Assembly (NCBI RefSeq): GCF_029407905.1
Contig: NC_073628.1
Coordinates: forward strand, 46,273,501 to 46,337,500
Length of the DNA stretch: 64,000 nucleotides
Origin: Bubalus kerabau
Lineage: Eukaryota; Chordata; Mammalia; Artiodactyla; Bovidae
Direction: 5' to 3'
Part shown: one piece after another, positions 12,186-21,544 of the stretch
Numbering within the stretch: position 1 is the first letter of the stretch
Layout of the letters: each line of letters starts with the position of its first letter
Made by a program: the position numbers and the translations under genes
The notes under the pieces: generated by a model
Told to the model about the DNA's origin: nothing
The model's database searches: none
What the model saw: the letters and a program-made list of their open reading frames with translations, nothing else

Positions 12186-13242
12186 ACTTTAAAAATACCA
12201 ACTGCGTGAACAACAGATAATGAAAACACTGCTTTACTCTATAAAATAAAATACAAATCAATTAGTTCAGCCTCAATTTATCGCAATCTTAATATGTGCC
12301 AAGCACTACTATAAAAGCTGAGGTTTAAAGAGAGATAAGATTTGTAACTATAAAAACAGGAAATGGAAGACTGGTTCCACTGAATTCATCTAAACTAATC
12401 ATAATTGTAAACAGTCATTAAACCATGAAAAAGAAAACGATGCACCTCCTATTCAGAATGCATTTTCTTCTCCAATGAAAAGGAATGACAAAATCTGCTT
12501 TTTTGTATGCCCTAAGATTTTTCAATGTCTTACAGTTGTTGTTTGTTTCTTAGAAAAAGCTGTCTCCTTATACAAAGTAAGATGTGCACAGTGATACCAT
12601 TTTTGTTCAGGAGACAAGTAGGAAGGGGAAGGAGAGGAAGAATGAAAACAGAAGCATCATGGAATATATAAAAAAAGAAAAATATTGACACATGAGACAA
12701 ATCAGAGCAAAATTTTGCATAATATCGTTCTCCTATTAGACCAGAACACTGGAATAATAATCAGCCACTAACCCAGGGCAAGCATTTGAGAAATGCCCAA
12801 GAATGAATAACTGCCTTAGACACATACTGTGTGAGAACTGACAGTAAAAGGAAGCAGTGCAGAAATTCTCTGGATAAGCTGATGGGAAGCTGAAGACTTG
12901 ATTAATGAGAATGAAAAGCCTGTCATCGGTTGGTCCCTTAAGTGAAGGACATCCTTCAGGGCACTTTGCAGCTGGCAAGAAGTGACAACTTTTCTCAGGT
13001 ATTACTAGCCTAACAGTTCTCTTTATAAGATTATCTTTGGCTCTTAAAAGAGTCAATCATTGTAACTTCCACGAGTGTAAATGATAAATCATGAAAACTT
13101 GACCACTGTAGAAACTAACAAACGCTCCTGAAGTGAACAACCCACCGAACGTTTCTTCAATAAATAGAAAAACTGCTCAAGAATTGTAGCATCCTCTGCC
13201 CACCTTATACCCACTCCACCAGGTCACCCAAGGCCCACTTAC
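12186..13242. other. Intronic sequence downstream of NOX4 exon 2
   Basis: No further NOX4 exon was found in this interval. A minus-strand open frame at 12,736-13,056 has no recognisable domain and lacks splice context, so I treat it as chance. The first bases after exon 2 (13,237-13,242) are the donor GTAAGT. Confidence 0.6.
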
Positions 13243-13338
13243 CCCCAGCATCTCGTGGAGGTAGTGATACTCTGGCCCTTGGTTATACAGCAGGAAGGTT
13301 TTCCAGAAAAGCAGGACATTCAGGGAGAGCCAGATAAG
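13243..13338 (-). CDS. NOX4: NOX4 exon 2 (NADPH oxidase 4)
   Basis: Read on the minus strand this 96-bp exon encodes 32 residues, LIWLSLNVLLFWKTFLLY followed by NQGPEYHYLHEMLG. This is the NOX4 segment that completes the first membrane helix and enters the first extracytoplasmic loop. The acceptor is a strong polypyrimidine tract ending TTTAG (13,339-13,343) and the donor is a perfect GTAAGT (13,237-13,242). The phase is 0 at both ends and joins exon 1 as HLCL|LIWL without a gap. Family knowledge: NOX4 is a constitutively active, p22phox-dependent flavocytochrome that makes mostly hydrogen peroxide. From memory the human protein has Met and Gln at the two positions that are Leu (LSLN) and Glu (LHEM) here. 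The exon is too short to appear as an obvious frame. Confidence 0.96.
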
Positions 13339-14048
13339 CTAAATCATATGGAGAAAGAGATAAAAGAATTAAAAATAAGTACTACCGATGAATGGAGTAC
13401 ATTCAAGTACATTCGTTGGACACAATACACTCAATGGAACCTCAATTAGTCGTTGCCAAAAGCTTTCTCAATTGACCAGCAAGCTGCAAACCACTAAGAG
13501 GAAAACGTATCTGCACTCATTCAGCCCCTGTACACCTGAAATTAAGTATTTGGGCTGCAACAGTTATCCTAAAGATCACAGATAACCCCTGGAGGACAAA
13601 ACAAGACTAAGTGATGAGTGACATCACCAAGTCCCAAGCATTGTATGTTTAAGCTTTAAAAATATCCATTGAATGAAGAATAAATAATAAAGAAGAGGGC
13701 TTTGCTGTATAAAATAAAATCCGACAGAAACAATCTGGGAAAAGAGAAAAGGGGGTGGGGGTGGTGAAGATGTTTAAGGGGTTAAAGGAAAAGCTGTGTT
13801 AACTAACAGGGATCTCCCTTCCTCCGCATCCGCTCTCGCATCAAAGTGTAGGCAAGTTCCGAGGGCTTGGAGGAAGGGAGGGAGGAGATGGTTATGTCCA
13901 GGTATTCCCGGCAGAAAGTTTGTGTTAGTGGAGGATGTTTTGCACTAGAGGCAAAACTTCCAGCTTCCCACCCGCGCTCGCTCAGATAATGAATCAAGAT
14001 CGCTGCCCCAGAAACAAGACGCCGGGAGACCCTCGCCCGCCATCCTAC
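13339..14048 (-). other. NOX4: NOX4 intron 1 (710 bp)
   Basis: A short GT-AG intron: the donor GTAGGA follows exon 1 directly, and the acceptor is a pyrimidine-rich tract (about 13,345-13,375 on the plus strand as purines) ending TTTAG. The exon 1 side (about 13,950-14,048) is inside the CpG island. The middle is AT-rich and contains no clear repeat. Confidence 0.93.
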
Positions 14049-14105
14049 CAGGCAGAGGTGTTTAACCCCCTCGTTGGCCAGCCAGCTCCTCCAGGACACA
14101 GCCAT
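14049..14105 (-). CDS. NOX4: NOX4 exon 1, coding part (NADPH oxidase 4 N-terminus)
   Basis: The minus-strand ATG at 14,105-14,103 opens 19 codons, MAVSWRSWLANEGVKHLCL, the known vertebrate NOX4 start, then the donor GTAGGA at 14,048-14,043. The start context is GGCGGCATGG, with G at both -3 and +4, which favours initiation. The frame read on through the donor (to 13,803) turns into unrelated sequence after HLCL, as expected for an intron. The encoded part is the short cytosolic N-terminus plus the first residues of membrane helix 1. The 5' UTR and start site lie further right in the CpG island but cannot be placed from sequence alone. Confidence 0.97.
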
Positions 14106-14189
14106 GCCGCCGGCCCGCGCGCCGCGCTCTCAGCCAGCCGGCCGACAAGCAGCGGCGGCCGCGGGCGCCGCGGCTGCAGCGGCGCGGCC

Positions 14190-14225
14190 CGGGGGGGGCC
14201 GGGGGGCCGGGAGGGGACGGAGGGT
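14190..14225 (+). other. G-run tract with quadruplex potential in NOX4 5' region
   Basis: Several runs of four to eight Gs separated by one to four bases lie on the plus strand, about 85-120 bp upstream of the NOX4 ATG on its template side. They could fold into a G-quadruplex. This is an inference from the pattern only. Confidence 0.55.
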
Positions 14226-14477
14226 CAAAGACCGAGTGGAAGCCCGGGGCCGGCGCTGCGCCAGCCCGGGCGGGGTCTGCGCCCGGAGCCGGCTCTTCCG
14301 GGCTTCGCGGAGGCGGCCGGCGCGGGGTCTGCGCGGCGCCCCTGGCGGCCGGGACCCGCGCTCCGAGCGCGCGCTCCCCGCCGCGCCCGCCCTTTGTCTG
14401 CGGAGAGCCTGTTGTGGCCGCCGCCGCCCGGGATATCCCGGTCTGGCATCCGGGAGGCGGCCCAGTAGCCTCCAGAG

Positions 14478-14552
14478 GCCGGCCCCGCTTGGAAAGACAG
14501 CAAGATGCGGAGGAGGGTGCTGAGACAGAGTGGGGACCTGCGCCGCCCTTGG

Positions 14553-14591
<39 letters not shown>

Positions 14592-14615
14592 GGTGGGGAC
14601 CTGCGCCGCCCTTGG

Positions 14616-14666
<51 letters not shown>

Positions 14667-15136
14667 GGCCTGCCCCACTTGGAAAGACACACCAAGATGT
14701 GGAGGAGGGTGCTCAGCAGAGTGGGGACCTGCGTCGCCCTAGGACACATGCACACACACACACACACACCGGCCGGCCCCACTTGGAAAGACACACAGCA
14801 AGATGTGGAGGATGGTACTCATACAGAGTGGGGAACTTCGCCGCCCTTGGACACACGCAGACACACACACAAAGACACAGACACACAAAGACACACACAG
14901 ATACACACACAATGACACACACACACACACACCAGCTGGCCCGCTTGGAAAGACAGCAAGATGTGGGGGATGGTGCTTAGCCGAGTGGGTACCTTCGCCG
15001 CCCCTTGGACACACACACACACACACACATACACCGGCCTGCCCCACTTGGAAAGACACAGCAAGATGTGGAGAATGTTGCTCAGACAGAGTGAGGACCT
15101 GCGCCGCCCTTGGACTCACACACAGACACACACACA
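14478..15136 (+). repeat. Minisatellite family A, five long units plus one short
   Basis: Units begin GGCC(T/G)GCCCC(A/G)CTTGGA, continue AAGACA(CA)GCAAGATGTGGAG and end in GTGGGGACCTGCGCCGCCCT followed by a CA run. Approximate unit spans are 14,478-14,590, a short 3'-only unit 14,591-14,664, then 14,665-14,769, 14,770-14,934, 14,935-15,034 and 15,035-15,136. The CA tails differ greatly in length and purity; the third has GACA variants. Confidence 0.93.
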
Positions 15137-15179
15137 CCCCTACTCCTTTTGACTGGCTGGACCTTTGCCGCCCCTTGGA

Positions 15180-15210
<31 letters not shown>

Positions 15211-15593
15211 CTACTCCTTTTGACTGATCGGACCTTCGCCACCCCTTGGACACACAAACACACACACACACCCCTACTCCTTTTGACTGGTCGGACCTTT
15301 GCCGCCCCTTGGACACACACACACACACCCCTAATCCTTTTGACTGGCTGGACCTTTGCCGCCCCTTGGACTCACTCACGCACCCCCACACACCCCTACT
15401 CCTTTTGACTGGTCGGACCTTCGCCGCCCCTTGGACTCTCTCTCTCACAAACACACACACACACACACACACACCCCTACTCCTTTTGACTGGCTGGACC
15501 TTTGCCGCCCCTTGGACTCACTCACGCACCCCCACACACCCCTACTCCTTTTGACTGGTCGGACCTTCGCCGCCCCTTGGACTCTCTCTCTCA

Positions 15594-15628
<35 letters not shown>

Positions 15629-15696
15629 CTACTCCTTTTGACTGGTCGGACCTTTGCAGCCCCTTGGACTCACACACACACACACACCCCTACTGC
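15137..15696 (+). repeat. Minisatellite family B, eight units plus a partial
   Basis: The unit core is CCCCTACTCCTTTTGACTGG, then (C/T)(T/C)GGACCTTTGCCGCCCCTT, ending GGACTC or GGACAC with a CT/CA run. Units start at 15,137, 15,210, 15,271, 15,328, 15,393, 15,474, 15,539 and 15,626, with a partial at 15,687. Units 4+5 (15,328-15,473) and 6+7 (15,474-15,625) are near-identical dimers sharing the distinctive CACGCACCCCCACACA and CTCTCTCTCACAAACAC tails. This is a higher-order duplication. Confidence 0.95.
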
Positions 15697-15900
15697 TCGC
15701 CTCTCCCCACCCCCTCAAAGGTCCCTCTCCGAGGCCCCCGGCGGAAACTCGAGCCGGAAGAAGCACCGGTGTGACCGCGTCCTGTGCCCAGCCCGCCCTC
15801 GGCCGCCACAACCCTGACCTCAAACTCTCTCACTCGCCCTTCTACCCCCATCCCTAAGCACCGACGCAGAGCTTTAGAGAAACTTCTGAGTCAAGAGTCC
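15697..15900. other. GC-rich flank of the minisatellite
   Basis: CpG-containing sequence (for example CCGAGGCCCCCGGCGG near 15,730) lies outside the array, so CpG enrichment extends on both sides of it. No gene was recognised. It could contain upstream regulatory sites or a divergent transcript start. Confidence 0.5.
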
Positions 15901-16888
15901 AGGGAGTTAATGGTTAAAACTGACGGAATTTTCAGGGGCTTTTAGGGAAGCTCAGATTCACTCTATTCAGTGTTCTTGACTACCTGCTATCAGAGTCTGT
16001 TAAGGAATAAGAATCCCCTCAGACTTGTACCAGAGGCCGGGGGAAGGGAGATGAAAGTGTTTTCCCGGGCTACCTATCCTACACTGCAGCTTATCAGTAT
16101 TAGGGAAGAAACAAAAAGTCATGCACGTGAAAGAATGTCCGATGAAAATAAGTGTTGGAGAAAGTTTTGTTAAATCAGGAACTTTCTCACCTCTAGCCAT
16201 TAGTGGCAGAAAAAGTAAACCACTAGCAGCCTAATCTCATGACCCTCAAGCTATCTTTCTCTCTCTCTTTTTTTAAAGCGAAATACATTTTACAAACATG
16301 CAATAATATATAATTGAAACTAAAAATTCCACAAAATCATAATTTGTGTACCTCATGGAGTGTACTTATCTCAATTAATTTTGTGAACTGATTAATGACT
16401 GTAAACCTCAGTTCAAAAAACAAATCTGTATCAAATCCCAGTTATAATTCACAAAGAGCTCTAATAGTCTTGTCATCTCTTTTAAATATAACTTTACTGT
16501 TTGATGCATGATCTAATCCTGAAAACTGCCTCAAATCTTTCTGGAGCTAGGGAGCCCGTTATTCATAAGTAACAGCCAGTTTTTATCCACCATGTGATAC
16601 CTGAAGGACCAGAAGAAGAGCACAGGGAGAAGCCAAGGAGTATCACCACAGGAGGCAGGTCTAATTCTGAGACACATCGGTATTCCTCATAGTTCACCCT
16701 GAAGAAGCCATCTTCCAGCCTTAATTTCAATAGATGGGAGGTGAGGAGATTCTGGCAAAATGAGCTGATTCTTGTCATGAGTAGAGAGGAGTGAAGCAAT
16801 TGAAGAACAGTAGAATAAAACACAATTTTTATAAAAGTTTAACTACTTTCAGGAAAAAGAAAAATGACAAAAATAATGGAGCCAGATC
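15901..16888. other. 5' flank of NOX4, nothing recognised
   Basis: Composition drops back to AT-rich. There is a short CT/T-rich tract at 16,253-16,275. No repeat family or exon is supported. Confidence 0.4.
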
Positions 16889-17037
16889 TCACCATGTACT
16901 TACTGTGTCAGCCACTGTCCTGGGTACTTCATGTACAAAATCTCACTTCATTCTCATAGCTCTCCATGTAGATAAGCGCCGCCTCACTTCCGAGTTGACG
17001 AAACTGAAGCTAAAAGAGATTAAGAAATTTGCCTGAG
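16889..17037 (+). repeat. MIR SINE fragment
   Basis: 'ccatgtacttactgtgtcag', 'ccactgtcctgggtacttca', 'tctcacttcattctcatagc' and 'gacgaaactgaagctaaaag' follow MIR order on the plus strand. Confidence 0.82.
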
Positions 17038-17094
17038 GGAGAGGGGGAAATGAGCAGACATTGGTTAAAAGGTACAAACTTCCAGTTATAAGAT

Positions 17095-17365
17095 GGATAG
17101 TTTTTTGAGATCTAATACACAGCCATGGTGATGATAAGTAACCACACTGTGTTATGTACTTGAAAGTTGCTTTAAAGAATAGATCTTGAATATTCTCTTA
17201 ATACACACAAAAAGGGTAGTTATGTGAGGTGATGGAGGTGTTAGGTAAGGCTTGAATGATAATCATTTCCCTATATATAAGTGCATCAAATCAACCTGAT
17301 GTATGCTTTGAACTTCGACAAAGTTACATGTCAGTTATATCTCAACAAAGCATTATGTTAACTGA
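17095..17365 (+). repeat. Old L1 3' end fragment
   Basis: 'aatgataatcatttccctat', 'atataagtgcatcaaatcaa' and 'tgtcagttatatctcaacaa' match the 3' UTR order of L1MA/L1MB-type elements, plus strand, followed by an A-rich tail. Confidence 0.72.
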
Positions 17366-18054
17366 AAGTAAGAACATCACAATAAAGATGAAAAAAAGAG
17401 AGAGAGACACAAGAAACCTGTATGAGATGAAAAAACAGGGTTTTACTTACAGTTCCAAAAAACCCATAATCAGATACTTTTGTGAAACTCTTTGGTACCA
17501 TAATAGGATGCTATACAAACATTGATTATTATATTTATCACTATTATTTTTAGGAGCTCTGTAAAAGGGGATTAGGTCCTAACTGCTTCTGTTGACTTAC
17601 AAGGAAATGACACTGCAAGCTATCCCCAAGGAACAGAACTAAAGCCATGTGCAGGAAGGTACTCTCATGAATGAGGTTCTTTTCAATATAATTTTCTAGG
17701 CCATATTGTTCAGTGCAAGTAGATACTATTTTTCCCAAGAAAGGAAGACTGTCCTTGAAAATAATAAAGAGACAATCCTATAGCTGTATCAATAGTCTAA
17801 AAATCATAATTTAAAAAAATCACACTTTTACTTGGAAAAAAACTTCACAGAAAAAACTATCAAATGACAAATACCTTTGCTCATGGCTGAAATTACAGTA
17901 AAATAATAATGATCATCCTACACTGATTATAAACTCTGTCCATTAGAGATGTTCTTGGTCTATTATTTATTACTTATACAGAAGCTTTCTTTTTTGGTAG
18001 ACAGTGTCCCTCAAAATATGAAATCCACTGAAAAAAATTGAGAAAAGTTTTCCC
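17366..18054. other. Unique or unrecognised sequence
   Basis: AT-rich, with no supported gene or repeat. Confidence 0.4.
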
Positions 18055-18362
18055 TTTTGGTCTGCTTTACTAATCAACTCCCTCTGTCAGCTCAAAGGCA
18101 CACCTTTGCCATAAAGCTTTCCCCGGCCCACCCTGCCTCTGTGCTCACACAGATGCATCCTGCAGTCTATGCATTCTTCAGTGTGTTTATAATATTCCAG
18201 ACATGTGATCATTACTCCATTTTCCACATATTATTTTAGTTGTGTGTGTGTGTGTCTATTTCCCTTCATCAACAGACCTCTTCAAGGGCAGAGATCTTGT
18301 TTATTTCAGGACTTTGGACAAACACTGTCATATAGCCAGAACTTCAGAATGCTTGATTAATG
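18055..18362 (+). repeat. L2 LINE 3' fragment
   Basis: It has the L2 3' signature 'ctcttcaagggcagagatct' and 'tgtttatttcaggactttgg' preceded by 'aaaggcacacctttgccata', plus strand, interrupted by a short TG run at 18,240-18,256. Confidence 0.75.
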
Positions 18363-18463
18363 AATAGCATTAATAGTTAAGCATATTATCCTTATTTTTG
18401 TGGCTCCCTCAAACTCCAGTTTCTCAAGTGTAACTTTCCAGTAATGAAAGAAAAGTTTCTGCT

Positions 18464-18682
18464 TATGTGCTCAGTCGTTCAGTCGTGTTTGACTCTTTGT
18501 TACCTCATGGACATTAGCCCAGCAGGCTCCTGTGTCTGTGGAATTTTTCAGGCAAGAATACTGGAGCAGATTGTCATATTCTCCCCCAAGGGATCTTCCC
18601 GACCCAGGGATAGAACCTGCGTCTCCTGTGTCTCCTGTATTGGCAGGTGGATTATTTACCACTGTGCCACCTGGGAAGCCCC
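18464..18682 (-). mobile_element. Bov-tA SINE
   Basis: The minus strand runs from GGGCTTCCCAGGTGGCACAG (tRNA-like head) to the ACGACTGAACGACTGAGCAC tail. It has a small duplication of CTCCTGTGT near box B. It shows moderate divergence. Confidence 0.9.
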
Positions 18683-19092
18683 CATACCAATATTTGATCT
18701 TAGCTCAAAGGCCATTTCATCAGAAAATAACCAGTGGGGCAAGGACTCTTCCTACGGGTGTCACCTCTACCACAATCATAGGATATGCGGTTGGGACCAG
18801 TGGGCACCTATCTTAGCTTCCTGGGGTTGTGGTAACAAACTGTCACAAGTTTAGTGGATTTGGACAACAGAAATGTATTCTCTCACAGTTCTGGTGGTCA
18901 GAAGTCTGCAGTCAGAGGATTGGGTGAAAATCAAGGTGTCGACAGGGCCACATTCCCTTCAGAGAGTCTTGGGGAGACTCTGCTCCTTGCCCCTTCCTGA
19001 TTCTGCTGGCATATCTTGATTTAGGGCTGCATCACTCTACTCTCTGCCTCAATGATCACACGGCTTCTCCTCTTCCAGGGTGTATATGTCAT

Positions 19093-19576
19093 TGTAAGGG
19101 GAACCACTGACCATAACGGCCCACCCTGGCCAAGCAAGACAATAGTCACTTGCATGAATTGTCTTGCACAGGAGATCCTGGTAAGGAATGCAGAACTAAC
19201 AAGTTACCAACAACCAGAAGAATTCAGGAAAGGTCATAAGAAGAGAGGGGATGCCAATCCAAATGTCCTACCAACCTCCCAGAATCCTTCTTGCTGGAAT
19301 CTATCTTGACTAAGCAATGCACACAACACAAGGAAGGACCCTGAGTCACAATGATTGCCCAGAGACAACCTGGAAACTAATTCCATTACCATAAAACCTG
19401 AGACTGTGAGCAGCATGACAGACCAGTTCTCCTGGGTTCCCTCATCCTGCTTTTCTCTGCCCTGGTACCCCTTCCTAATAAAGTCTCTTACATTGTGAGC
19501 ACGTGTGTCTCCTCGGACAATTCATTCCTGAGTATTAAATGAGACTCTTGGGCCCTGAAAGAGGTCCCTTTCCTAC
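19093..19576 (+). mobile_element. Probable solitary retroviral LTR
   Basis: About 480 bp that interrupts the old repeat, starting TGTAAGG and ending CCTACA, with an AATAAA polyadenylation signal near 19,474-19,479 followed by a GT-rich stretch, as in an LTR R region. No internal viral genes flank it. A clear target duplication was not found, and the exact borders are uncertain by several bases. Confidence 0.6.
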
Positions 19577-19646
19577 AACAGAATCACCCCCTGCCTCTCT
19601 CTTATAAAGACTCTTTCGATTGTATTTAGGGCCCCCAGATAATTCT

Positions 19647-20088
19647 GGTTTTTCCAGTAGTCATGTATGGATGTCAGAGTTGGACTATAAAGAAAGCTGA
19701 GAGCCTAAAAATTGAAGCTTTTGTGTTATGGTTTTGGAGAAGACGCTTGAGAGTCCCGTGGACAGCAAGGAGATCCAACCATTCCATCCTAAAGGAAATC
19801 AACCCTGTATATTCCTTGGAAGGACTGATGCTGAAGAAGCTGAAACTCCAATACTTTGGCCACCTGATGTGAAGAACTGACTCATTGGAAAAGACCCTGA
19901 TGCTGGGAAAGATTGAGGGTAGGAGGAGAAGGGGATGACAGAGGATGAGATGGTTGGATGGCATCACCGACTCGATGGACATGAGTCTGAGCAAGCTCTG
20001 GGTGTTGGTGATGGAGAGGGAGGCCTGGGGTGCTGCAGTCCATGGGATTGCTAAGAGTCAGACATGACTGAGTGACTAAACTGAACTG
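19647..20088 (+). mobile_element. BovB LINE 3' end with TSD
   Basis: It encodes FPVVMYGCQSWTIKKAESLK to LEGLMLKKLKLQYFGHLM, with a one-codon insertion (extra K), a stop after FGHLM, and a normal BovB terminus. The duplication AGATAATTC lies at 19,638-19,646 and 20,089-20,097. It inserted into the old repeat described at 18,810-20,240. Confidence 0.95.
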
Positions 20089-20251
20089 AGATAATTCAAG
20101 ATAATCTCCTCACTTAAAGATCCTTAATTATATCTGCAAAACCTTCTTTGTCTTATATAAAAAATAATATTTATAGGATTCTGGGATTAGGATGTGATAT
20201 ATCTGGGTGGTCACTATTCAGCTTACTCTAGCCCTAAAGTAACTTGCGTAC

Positions 20252-20487
20252 ATGTGCTAAGTCACTTCAGTGGTATCCAACTCTTTGTAACCCTATGAAC
20301 TAGCCCGTAAGGACTGTAGCCAGCCAGGCTCCTCTGTCTGTGGGATTCCCCAGGCAAGAATACCGGAGTAGGTTGCCATGCCCTCCTCCAGGGGATCTTC
20401 CAGACCCAGGGATTGAACCTATGTCTCTTACCTCTCCTGCATTGGCAAGTGAATTCTTTACCACTTGCCCCACTTGGGAAGCCCCTG
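20252..20487 (-). mobile_element. Bov-tA SINE
   Basis: The minus strand has GGGCTTCCCAAGTGGGGCAA (altered tRNA head) to the Bov-A tail AAGTGACTTAGCACATG. Imperfect flanking AAGTAACTT / AAGTAGCTT copies (20,235-20,243 and 20,488-20,496) may be its target duplication. Confidence 0.9.
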
Positions 20488-20499
20488 AAGTAGCTTAAT

Positions 20500-21540
20500 T
20501 GATGCTAATTTTCTTTCCCCGGTTAGATATGCCAGCCTGAGAGAAGGAATTTTGAGGAAATTCACATTAAGATATAAAAGTTGGAACTTTTACTTTTCTG
20601 TCAAGTAGTCAAAAATTATAGACAAGGAATCATGCCAGATAGAACTCAATAAACTTTCTTAACCTTTGTGACTTGCCTGAGTTTACTGTTTTGGGTATCC
20701 CTATCTGATTTACGAGGAGTCATGAGTATTAAACTAAAAAATGGAAAAGAGCCTGTGTATTTTTCTTACAAATAGAAAAGAAGAAGGTAGGAAAACTCTG
20801 TCCCAGCAGGCAGTGTAACTGGTAAAGTGGGCAAAAGAATCCCAAAGGTGTGAATAACTGCCAGCCAAGTTAAAAAGAAAAGGCAGCTACACCTTGTCCC
20901 TGGGACCCTTGTCAAGGAAGAAGGACCCCTCAGGGAACTAGCAAGAAATGGCCCAAAGGCTTAACATTAGCAAATCTGGCGACAAGTTCCAGACAGTGAC
21001 TCATTGTCATTTTAACACAAAAACAAGTGTAAACCATCTTCTGATTCAGGCCTTTAGGAATGTCTACCGTGCACTCACACAGCTGGGTCAATTCCCTGAG
21101 AAATAACTGAAGAAGCTGGAGAGCTTCTTACACCCTCAAGGATAAGATACTTTGTTGGAAAATAAAGCTTGCTAATGTAAAAGCAATTTAAGAATGCCAG
21201 ACTGAAGAGGCTCAATAAAAGTTTGTTGAATAAAAACGAATAATAATAAACTCTTGTTCAGAACTGCTCTACATAGAATACTTTCCCAAACTTCTGAATG
21301 TCATAGATGAACAAAATTTCAAAAAGCAAAAATAAATGGAAATCAACACAGACTAAACAATTTTTTACTGTAAGCAAAGACAATTTTTAAAATGAAAAAC
21401 AAACAAATAAATAAAAATACCATTGCCATGTTTATTAAAGAAAATTTATTTTTAACACAAAAATAATTGTAAGAAATACTGATTGCCTCTAACTTCTATA
21501 GAAACTCATTACATTTCTTCCCCCCCCTCCCCCTCTAGTT
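20500..21540. other. Unique or unrecognised sequence
   Basis: No gene is supported. A-rich, with some L1-like phrases but not enough to name. Confidence 0.4.
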
Positions 21541-21544
21541 ATTT

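Larger units (their letters stand above)
1..13242 (-). other. NOX4: NOX4 intron 2 (5' part; window ends inside it)
   Basis: This stretch lies downstream, in gene direction, of the exon 2 donor GTAAGT at 13,237-13,242. I looked for the minus-strand coding of the next conserved NOX4 block (the segment after ...HxMLG) and did not find it, so intron 2 appears to exceed 13 kb. The content is repeats, listed separately, and AT-rich unique sequence. It is an inference that the gene continues past position 1. Confidence 0.8.
13960..14480 (-). promoter_or_regulatory. NOX4: CpG island, probable NOX4 promoter and 5' UTR
   Basis: The sequence from about 13,960, and most strongly 14,100-14,480, is extremely GC- and CpG-rich against an AT-rich background, and it encloses NOX4 exon 1. 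GC boxes (Sp-family sites) occur, for example CCCGGGCGGGG near 14,263-14,275 and CGCGCCCGCCC near 14,383-14,393. A long G-run block lies at 14,190-14,225. I see no TATA box, so a dispersed CpG-type start is likely. Frames across the island on both strands are GC read-throughs, not genes. The island continues into the minisatellite. Confidence 0.85.
14478..15696 (+). repeat. NOX4-proximal compound minisatellite/microsatellite (VNTR)
   Basis: About 1.2 kb of GC-rich tandem units, each followed by its own CA or CT/CA microsatellite. Two unit families lie in blocks: A at 14,478-15,136 and B at 15,137-15,696. Both share a core like GGACCTKYGCCGCCCYTTGGACAC, so B may derive from the end of A. The array starts about 370 bp upstream of the NOX4 start codon and merges with the CpG island. 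Frames here (His-Thr repeats, Cys-Val repeats) come from the microsatellites and are not genes. Such arrays are normally length-polymorphic. Confidence 0.97.
18810..20240 (+). repeat. Old mammalian interspersed repeat, interrupted twice
   Basis: Plus-strand blocks 'ggttgtggtaacaaactgtc', 'acaacagaaatgtattctct', 'cacagttctggtggtcagaa' and 'aatcaaggtgtcgacagggc' occur at 18,825-19,090. They are followed after an insertion by 'ttataaagactctttcgatt...tttagggccc' (19,602-19,636) and after another by 'ataatctcctcacttaaaga' to 'ggattctgggattaggatgt' (20,100-20,195). This is one familiar mammalian repeat split by an LTR and a BovB. I do not name the family without a library search. Confidence 0.7.

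Noticed and set aside
12736..13056. 106-codon minus-strand frame near NOX4 exon 2
   Set aside because: No similarity to NOX4 or any domain I know, and no splice sites placed for it.
1..13242. Possible NOX4 exon 3
   Set aside because: I searched the minus strand for the next conserved NOX4 block and saw no match. A gapped protein-to-DNA search would be decisive.
13803..14048. Extension of the NOX4 exon 1 frame to 13,803
   Set aside because: After HLCL the frame leaves NOX4 at a GT donor, and the true continuation is found at 13,338. The extension is intron.
13935..14523. Plus-strand Ala/Arg/Pro-rich frames of up to 177 codons in the CpG island
   Set aside because: High GC lowers stop-codon frequency; there is no domain or splice context, and the region is the NOX4 5' end on the other strand.
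14478..15696. CRISPR-like array because units alternate with variable spacers
   Set aside because: The spacers are CA/CT microsatellites, units vary in length, and the genome is mammalian. It is a minisatellite.
14062..15823. Long open frames of His-Thr or Cys-Val repeats on both strands
   Set aside because: They are read-throughs of CA/TG microsatellites and the minisatellite, present in several frames at once with no protein family.
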